Positions 55,655-64,000 of a DNA stretch of 64,000 bases are shown here, one piece after another. This DNA is from Carya illinoinensis. Taxonomy: Eukaryota; Streptophyta; Magnoliopsida; Fagales; Juglandaceae. Position 1 is the first letter of the stretch; each line of letters begins with the position of its first letter. Location of the stretch: the NCBI RefSeq assembly GCF_018687715.1, contig NC_056765.1:32324254-32388253 (forward strand), in the 5' to 3' direction. Under the pieces are notes generated by a model. The model did not search any database. It worked only from the letters and a program-made list of their open reading frames with translations, and was not told where the DNA came from. The position numbers and the translations under genes are program-made.

Positions 55655-58044
55655 AAGAGGGTGTTTTCTATGCAATTCCAAATAATGATGGTACCAATAC
55701 GTGGGAAAAGGATCAAAACTATTGTATTTTCTATCCATTGTTTTGGACGTCATGTCCCACTACCATCAATGCAACCATTCATATGTACTATATAAAGAGA
55801 ATTCGGCGTAATTTACTTAGAAACATTCTAATACTTAATTCAGTATCACACAAGTAATTCAAAATTTAAAAATAGATCACTTTCAAGGAATACCCAGTTT
55901 ATATAGATTTCTAGTTTAAATCAGATTTGCACTGTATTGAATCACCCCCATGATGCTTATCTTGTACAGTGTTTACTGGGGGAAGGTTCAGCATGCGCAG
56001 CTCCGCTTTAGTAACTTGTTGACTACTGCATCTGAATTTAATGATCATTTTACTGCCCTACATCTTTAGTCCTACAAGAGCTGAGAAGAACAGAAATGAA
56101 GAGACCTGAGCTGGAAAGTTCCAAGTAGATCATGCAACAATGTCATGATCTGTCCAGTCAAAATTGTCAGGCCATCAAAAGTCTGTATTATTGTAGTCAC
56201 CAAAAGTCTGAATTCCAATTTCCACATGCAACCACTCTGAAATTGACTCCCTCTGTGATTAGCGCTTGGAAGCCACCTGGTAATTACGTACGTACGTACG
56301 CGCTACGCGATTTTGGTGGTGATGGGGACGTGGACAAATATATTTTTATTGAAGCATACACCAAGGATGCGGACGAGGAAAAATATCTGTAATTAACAAT
56401 CAATGACAAACGTACGCATGCTTTCCTAATTGACTCCCATATCCAATATAATGGGCTTGCTCACAACTAGGGCCAGTTGCCCTATTCATATTGGGCATTG
56501 GCCCACGGCCCAATCTGAAATTTAGATTGGCCCACTCCTGTTTAAAAATACTAATGTAAAAAAATAATTCAAAAAATCTAAAATAATGTAAAGTTAAAAA
56601 ACTAAAATTTAAATACAATGACTACATCAAACAACAAATCGCAAATAATAAAATTAAATTTAAAACTACAAATCACAATAAATTTAAATTTACAGCATCA
56701 AAATATTAATATGAAATAGCCACAATAGTACAATCCCCCGCATCAGTCTTAAGTCTTGACAGTCTATATTTCATGCATTTGAGTTAATGACTCGATAGTG
56801 ATTTCTAATATTCCTACATGAAGTTTTATTGATCAGATGCATTATCTTTTTCTTTTTCTTATAATAGGTAGTATAATAATGCACTAGAGCATTAGGTATT
56901 GTACTTTCATGACAACAAAGTGAAAAAGAAAAAGAAATAAAATCTTAATATTACAAATAGTAATCATGACCTCACATCCACATCAAACTGTGACGAGTTT
57001 TGCATTATGGTAATCATGGTATTGAGTTTCTCACCAATAAAGGAGCCCTCCCACGATGCGTCTAAGTAGTCAGTCACCCACAATTAGTCTAGGCAATTTT
57101 TTGTCCTCAGATCTTACTACTATTCACAAAATTCACATCTCATCTCAATTTCCAAACATCTTCTAAACCGATATATGTGATTGCAGCTTCCTCTACCCAA
57201 ATTCTAGAATTTGGGTAGAGAATAATTAATGATAAAAAAATAATAAGAATAAATAAGTGAATCTAAATAGAAACCATTTAAAACCATATTTCACAAGTAA
57301 TAGCACTCATTAATTCCTTGTCTTCCACAATGTAAATGGTAAATTACTCACTTACTCATTAAGTGGTGTCACTTGAGCACCATGGTTTGTTTTTACCGGA
57401 ATAGAGATTCTCAGTCAGCTGCAACTCCTCTTTCTCTGCAACCCCTACTTTTTCCACTAATTTGCCTTCATTGAGGATCATAGAGGTTGGCAACTACTAT
57501 GCATCCCATTCCTCTGCAATAACTTTTAGATTCATCGAATCTCAATTCAGCCACCTTAACCTACAGGGGCATGTTGGAGGGCATTTTCTTAGTGAACTCT
57601 CTCAGATGTAAATAATAAAAAAGAACAGAGCATTGTACCTTGACTATAAGGTGTTGTTTGGTCTTCCTACTATACTGATGTTGTGAATAAAAAATAACTC
57701 CCACAGCAGATATAATCGGCAAATGCAAATCACCACAGCCAACTTGCCTAGCTCACACGGTTATAAAGAGCTTCCAATACTTAGATTACAACCAATGCAT
57801 AATCAGAGGGCAGCTCACAATATCTATGTATTAAATGTACCTAGCAATCACCAGCTTCTAGCATGCACAACAAACTTCAAAATGGCTTGAGAAAATAAAA
57901 TGAATCGACATTTCATTGAACATGGAACTTGGCGTTTACCCTCTGCGGAGATTTTTTTTGAAGGAATGCAATAAAAGGGCTGTCCTGAAAATCTATTTAG
58001 AAACTATTGGCTATAAGATCTGTCCCATTTTGCTTCCTTCTCAA
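55655..58044. repeat. Segmental duplication, copy A2
   Basis: Second long copy (see 52155-54518). It ends at CCTTCTCAA and continues with unrelated sequence (CCCATCTAAG). It contains a 26-bp insertion relative to A1 near 56570. Confidence 0.92.
56132..56392 (+). CDS. Hypothetical 86-aa ORF, copy 2
   Basis: Identical translation to the ORF at 52632-52892, within the identical tract of the duplication. Coding status unknown. Confidence 0.2.
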   Translation: MQQCHDLSSQNCQAIKSLYYCSHQKSEFQFPHATTLKLTPSVISAWKPPGNYVRTYALRDFGGDGDVDKYIFIEAYTKDADEEKYL

Positions 58045-59400
58045 CCCATCTAAGTATTGATACCGTTACATTGATAAAGCATGAACATTTTTCACGAGAC
58101 TTATTTTACTCAGCAGCCCTACACTAGATCAATCTAACATCCATACATCCACCACACAAAATTTGGAATAATAGATATGATCTTACACAAACAGTTAGAA
58201 CATTAATATATACATACAAAAAAAGGATGATAACAATACAAATTTATATCTTCTCATCCTCACTTCAATGAATCCATTAAATTACTTTGATAAGGTTTAT
58301 CAATCTCCATTGTTCAAAAGCAAGAAAAAAAGTAAAAAAAGAAAAACAGATATACAAAAACTAGGAGGCAGAAAAATTCATTACTGATCTTTAAACCCAG
58401 ACTTAAGTTGTTTAAAAAATCGAAATAGATTCAAGGAAATAGCATTTTTTACGAAACATGTAGAGTTGATGCTTGCATCATCACATATAACGGATCAAAA
58501 ATAAATAAATAAATCAAGAAAATATCACTCAACAGGTTTTATCTGAAAGGAACAATATATACCTTCAAGATTGTGAATGTTTTTTAAAATTACAATTCAA
58601 GAAGATGGGAAATAAGGAAAAGGGCTCCTCATCATGAAGTAAAAAAAAAAGAAATCAATGCTAGACTTACAAAAGCCCTAACACGTAACTATTCATTCCC
58701 TTTATGTCCTGTTTTTTTCAGTTCTTATTCAAAAGAGAGACAAACGATGGTCATTCAAATAAGGCAAGTCAAACACACAAACACATGGGAATTGTGAATT
58801 ACCAAAAAAAAGTTATTATCAATTTACTATTTTTCTTTCTCTCCCTTCTCTTTATATAAACCTCATCTCTTAGTTTGTCACAAAATCAAAAGCACTTTCA
58901 TCAACCGTTACTCTTGCCTACCTTAAAGCATCATTAATTCAGTTTCTCTCCTATTGCTTTGTTCATAACTTTCATTTCCAATTCTAAAAATCCTTAACAA
59001 CATCGTTTTCATACCAACGGCAACATTTATTTTTTATTCAAATTTCTTGCCAAACATCCTTATTAAGATCAGGTTTAGCTTTGCAAGGAGAACGTGTTTT
59101 TTGAGAAATGGATCCACAAGACAGGAAAATAGAGCTGAAATGGATCCACAACGTATCACTCAATCAGAATTACCATCATAGTCATGATATTGTAGTGATG
59201 TGCATCCATTCAAAGAATTATTATGCACACGGGCTAAATAATGTGCTGTATTCATTTCCCATATCGCTTTAATTAACGAGATTGGATTATGCAAAGGTAG
59301 TATTAAATTTGAAGCATTCATTATAACGTGGATGATACTTGTTTTGTTGGTGCACGTAAAATGGTTCAGAACACTTTTAAATGGATGTACTGATGGATTG
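58045..59400. other. Intergenic, no recognisable gene
   Basis: AT-rich sequence with A tracts. No ORF with recognisable features on either strand. Confidence 0.4.
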
Positions 59401-59585
59401 AGTGCACTTATGATCACATTATCTTTAGTCAAAATCAATGAGTTGTAGCAACAAAATCCGTGGGTATAAAAAATATAAATAAATAAACCAAAGTAAAAGA
59501 GGGTGTTTTCTATGCAATTCCAAATAATGATGGTACCAATATGTGGGAAAAGGATCAAAACTATTCTATTTTCTACCCATTAGTA
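59401..59585. repeat. Duplication junction block copy 2 and start of copy A3
   Basis: The junction block is followed by the first about 85 bp of the duplicated segment (GAGGGTGTTTTCTATGCAAT to TTTTCTACCCAT), which then stops. It marks a third, truncated unit. Confidence 0.85.
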
Positions 59586-61480
59586 CCGACGGCAATAAGG
59601 GGTACGTATATTTAAATGCCTCTATGGCTGAAAGACAAGGCAGTGATTAAATGCCTCGGATGAATTCTTTTGTACTCTTGTAGAAAGAAAATGTAGCCAA
59701 GTCAATTAACAGGCATCAAATAATTGCATTATTATTATTATTATTATAATTTCAGATCACTATCTTCGATCCATGCCAAAATTGTAAATTAGTTTGGTAA
59801 AGGCTATTTACAAATCAATATAAAAATCAAAGCTCCCCCATCACAGGTTTGAAACCTGTTGACTGACTTGTGGAAATTCATATGCATTTAATGATTAATG
59901 CCTAGTCTTAATTCTGCCGATCGAAGAGGCAAGCATGTTGCCTAGAATAGTTCATTTCTGCTTGGAGAATTCTCATATGAGAATTTTGAGTTTTAATATT
60001 AAATATTAAAATATTATATTTTAATATTATTATTATTTTGGGATTTGAAAAAATTAAGAAAAAATTGAATTGTTTATTATATTTTGTATGAGGATTTGAG
60101 AAAGTTGTAATGATGATATGAAAATTTTATGTTTGAGATGAAAAATTTAAATGGCCAAACAAATGCCCTTAGGTGAAAGATATGCAGGGTGCCCAAATTG
60201 AATTCCATCTGTCCTTCAGAGTACGTAATGCCATCAAATGTTATGCCTTTTGAGTCTTGGCTAGGAGAAAAGTGGGAGAGAGAAAATTCACTTACACACT
60301 GAAGCATAAGCGAAATATAATACTAGATCAGCTTCCACGCTTCAGAAGAACTCTAAACATTTTTTTTCTTTTGTTATTTTTTATTTTTTTTAGTTTGATC
60401 TAAAGCTCGTTAATGCTGTTCCTGTTGAACATGTGACCTAAAATGAAACAAAATCAATCATTAATCAGTATTGTTGGAAAGGTTTTTCAAAAAAGAACAA
60501 AATGGAAGTAATTATAGATGAGTTTATCCTTCTTACTTCGTAATCATACTAACCTAGCTAGAACCTCTTTTTCCAATCATGATTACATCACCCACATCCC
60601 ATTATCCACATTTATATTTTTCATCTTGCAAGTATTTTGCAAAAGCCTACAAACAATAATAAACAGTAAACAAAAAGAATAAAAGACAAAAAAGAGAATC
60701 TAAACTAAGCCAATTAAAACCATAATTTACTAGTAATAGCACTCACTAATTCCATGCCTTCCACAATGTAAATAGTAAATTTCTCATTTTGTATGTTATG
60801 TAACTTGAGCACTGTAGTTTGCTTTCACTGAAATAGGCTCTCAGTCAGCTGCAGCTCCTCTTTCTTTGCACCCCAAACTTTTGAGGATCACAGAGGTTGG
60901 CAACTACTTTGCATCCCATTCCGACACAACAACTTTTAGATTCATTGACTCTTAATTCAGTCACATCAACCTATGGGGACATGTTGGAGGGCATCTTCTT
61001 AAGATCTATTTGGAAATACAATTGTTATCGGATGTTCTCGTTTTACTTCACTACGATTAACAAATTATTTATTATTATTTCACTAATATTCACAAATTCT
61101 TTTACTATTCTTCACAAATCATTTGAGATATTTTTAGTATCTAAACGGAGCCTTAGTGAACTCTATTACATGTGAATAATGAAACAGCCTGCCCACACCT
61201 AGAAGCCTTGAAATCCACCAAAATCTATCAAACTTGCTTTCTTCATTTGGTTCAGATCTGTGACAATTCAGTATTAATTAGAGCTTCTCCAAACCAATAC
61301 ATTATGCCTAGATTTGTTTGAAGCTCATTCAGGTCTAAGACTTTTTAGGACCATATGCAGAATTGGAGTGTGATTAATAGGAAAATGAAATAGTCAATGT
61401 AAATAAATTGGGTTCTTATAATATTCATTGAGCTAACTACTAGGCTTTTCATAAATTAAAATATTGGAAAAAATTGAATT
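59586..61480. other. Intergenic with decayed repeats
   Basis: Contains a MITE-like repeat at about 59960-60168 (TTTTAATATTATTATTATTT, TTATTATATTTTGTATGAGG), a third diverged copy of the exon-like fragment at about 60830-60985, and a block at 61285-61410 resembling TNL 3' flank at about 40610-40740. No gene. Confidence 0.5.
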
Positions 61481-62038
61481 TTTTTTTTAAGAGCTGAGAT
61501 CACATGTCCAACAGTGATCATTTCCCAGTTTATTAAAAAAACCCTCACTTATGGCGGAGGAATACCGTGGAAACAAATCAAACACACTTGAGTATTTACA
61601 ATAAAAACAAGAAACCCAAAAACTAACTCAAATGCCAAAAACCCCAAAACAACCAATAAAAAATTAAATCCATCAACGTCTAAGATAAGGAATACCGAGC
61701 TTGTCAATACGAATCAATCCCTGAATAGGTCTTTGTATGGGATTCATGCCACAAAATTCAAAATTCATCCCTTAAGTCCCCTGTTTTGCTAAAAAATTTG
61801 CAACCATATTAGCGGTTAGCCTCTCTATAAATATGACGAAAACAAATGTGGAGCTCATACACCAGATCTCTAACTTCCTCCCAAAAATCTCATAAAAACC
61901 AATATTTACAAACCCCGATGCCAACCATCCAACTATAACAGTTGAATCCGAATCCACCAAAATATCACGCAAACCCAATTGTTTGCATAACCGTAAACCA
62001 TCAAGGAGAGCACGACATTCAACAATTGTATTAGTAGC

Positions 62039-62440
62039 CTACCCATATGAGTGTGCAAAGCTAGCCTCAACCAATCCTTTAGGGTTCCGAATAACACCAA
62101 CCCCACCGGACTTCCCCGGGTTACCACACGAGCCTCCATCCACATTTAATTTAAATCTCCCTCTCTCCGGTGATTTCCAAGCAATTAATTTAATTGACTT
62201 TGAAACAACAGGAATAACCAGGCAAGATAAACACTCCATTACCGCCCTATCACTCTTGCCCAGAGCTCGAAATTTTTTTATCTTACCTGAGATATCTCTA
62301 ATTAATATTTTAATAGTTTGGATAATATCATTAGGATTGAATTTAGTACCTTCCATTCTTGCCGCACATTTGGCTCTCCATATCACCCAAGAAATGACAA
62401 TAGGAAGAACTCCTCGAATCCACCCAACCTGAGAAGACAT
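62039..62440 (-). pseudogene. LINE linker and start of RNase H domain
   Basis: 133-residue open piece with VISWVIWRAKCAARMEG and FKLNVDGGSCGNPGKSGGVG, which carries the first catalytic Asp. The rest of RNase H continues in another frame (61978 to 61772). Confidence 0.8.
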
Positions 62441-63405
62441 GGAAGCTCTTTGCCACTAGAAGTTCATCATCCCCTCCCAATTCCAAATCTGAAAAATCCT
62501 CATACGGCATGCGTCAGCAAAGAATTTTCAAACTTTTTGAGCTCCTACACCCTCATATAAAATATGCTTAAATGATTCCATATAGAATTGAATACAACAT
62601 TCACATTTAGAGGCTAAAGGAATTCCTAAATTTTGAATAATACCATCCACCGAAATCGCCTTTCTTTTTACTTTCCACACAAAGAAAGACATCTTCTTAG
62701 GGATCCAATTCTGCCAAAACCATTTCTTCCATATGCAAATGTCACCTTGTTGTCGAATCAATTGCCATGCGGATTTGGTTGTAAAATTACCATCAATAGA
62801 TGGCTACCAGACACACAAATCCTCCCCCTGCCGTAGCCTGATTCCAGCAGCACAAATTTTGCAAAGTATTCCGCTTGGTACCAACTCCTGCAAAATAGAA
62901 ATATTGGAACCCAAATTATTAAACACTTGAGCCACACACAAGTTCATATTACCTGCTACAGGTACCGAATCAATCAAAGGCCGCCTGTCCAATTATCCAG
63001 CCAAAAGTTTGATTGACCACCCCATATCAAACATTAGACCGTTCCAAAATCGTGTACCTGTCTTGAGCTGCATCACTGATTGTATGTGAGAATTACCAAC
63101 ATATTTCTAGTTAAAAAAATTTGACCACATCGATCCCGCTTTAATAAGCTTCCAAGCAAATTTCATAAGCAAGGACTCTTGAACCTCTTGAAGATCCCAA
63201 ATTTCGAGTCCTCCCTCTTCCACCAGTAAGCAAATTTTTTTTCTAAGAAATCCACTTTCTTTTTTTATTCTCCCTCAAAGAGCCCCATAAAAAATCCGAA
63301 AATTTTTTCTTGATATCTGAATGCACACCTTTTGGAAGATTTAAAACAGAGAGCATGTGAATAGGCATACTATTCAAGATATGCTTAATCAAAACAATTT
63401 TCCCC

Positions 63406-63825
63406 CTAAAGATAGTAGCTTACGCTTCCACCCAGCAGTCTTCTTCTGAACTTTTGCCAAAAAGAATCAAACATTTGACGTTTCAATCGGTCCACAAATA
63501 AAGGGACACCCAAATACGTACATGGCCATCGACCTTCCTCAAATCCCGAAATCATTCTCAGCCCATTTTTACGATTAATCAAAATAGATGAAGAGAAAAA
63601 CATTGAAGACTGACTTGGATTAATCAACTGCCCAGACAATGGTTCATACCTTCGCACTACCTCCATAAGATTCCGAATAGATGACTTCCCCCCATTGGTG
63701 AAAACCAGGACATCATCCGCATAAAGCAAATGAGAGACAAGAGTTCCTCCACCCAAGTGATAAGGCTTAATTTGCCCCAAATTAAACTCACGATTGAGCA
63801 TTCGAGAGAGAATCTCCTCCAACAA
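63406..63825 (-). pseudogene. LINE reverse transcriptase, C-terminal half
   Basis: 139-residue piece with LVSHLLYADDVLVFTNGGKS (catalytic YADD), EPLSGQLINPSQSS and TYLGVPLFVDRLKRQMFDS. Further RT motifs lie in other frames towards the window edge (GLRQCDPLFPYLF-like). Confidence 0.85.
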
Positions 63826-64000
63826 AATAAATAAATAAGGGAAAAGAGGGTCACATTGCCGTAAACCTCAAGACGCTTTGAAAAAACTTTTAGTACACCC
63901 ATTCAACATCACCGAGAAGAAAGGGGAACAAACAACATTAAAAACAATACTTCGCCAATTTTTTGAGAAGCCCAATTACTGTAGAATTTCTAGCAAAAAC

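Larger units (their letters stand above)
61481..64000 (-). mobile_element. Decayed LINE with RNase H, running off the window
   Basis: A poly-T run at 61481-61490 marks the 3' end of a minus-strand LINE. Order on that strand from the window edge: RT (63825 to 63406; SHLLYADDVLVF, TYLGVPLFVDRLKRQ), zinc-binding domain (62761 to 62528; IPKKMSFFVWKVKRKAISVD), linker (WVIWRAKCAARMEG), and RNase H (about 62190 to 61772; LNVDGGSCGNPGKSGGVGVI, DSDSTVIVGWL, MVANFLAKQGT). Many stops and shifts. It is a different LINE lineage from those in the kinase introns, which lack RNase H. Confidence 0.85.

Noticed and set aside
59160..59558. 132-codon minus-strand ORF
   Set aside because: Low-complexity, crosses the duplication junction block, and shows no recognisable feature.

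Overview
This window is nuclear DNA of a flowering plant, probably a woody eudicot. The evidence is GT-AG introns, a TIR-NBS-LRR resistance gene (TIR-type NLRs are a eudicot trait), a plant MUT9-like kinase, a plant Copia element with the TGGTATCAGAGC primer-binding site, and many plant L1-type LINEs. The repeat style recalls Fagales, but that is only an impression.

Layout. (1) 432-1026 (-): 5' exons of a V-ATPase subunit C gene, probably a pseudogene. (2) 1385-16147: a probable Helitron. It carries a broken 20S proteasome beta-1 (PBA1) 5' fragment on the minus strand and an RPA1-like C-terminal gene on the plus strand. Only about 30 bp inside its 5' end it is split by a complete Copia element (1416-10682, TSD AAACG). 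The Copia has stops in gag and pol and carries two tandem coiled-coil ORFs antisense to itself. (3) 16148-17618: AT-rich DNA with two MITE-like repeats. (4) 17619-39720 (+): an intact 16-exon MUT9-like/CK1-type kinase gene (680 codons plus stop). Its introns are swollen by at least ten LINE insertions, several nested and several with clear target-site duplications. (5) 41349-48733 (-): a TIR-NBS-LRR gene whose LRR region has been expanded by tandem duplication of one phase 0-0 exon. There are twelve copies at a period of about 330 bp between the canonical first LRR exon and the terminal LRR and C-JID exons. Skipping one dead copy gives an open frame of about 1737 residues. (6) 48810-51475: two tandem copies of the TNL upstream region. 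(7) 52155-59585: a segmental tandem duplication, two long copies plus a fragment, with a LINE RNase H fragment between copies. (8) 61481-64000 (-): a decayed RNase H-bearing LINE running off the window.

The two apparently functional genes are the kinase (chromatin/photoperiod signalling by family) and the TNL (pathogen sensing by family). They are independent neighbours. The window mainly records genome turnover: Helitron gene capture, nested retroelements, and birth-and-death of an NLR cluster through unequal exchange.
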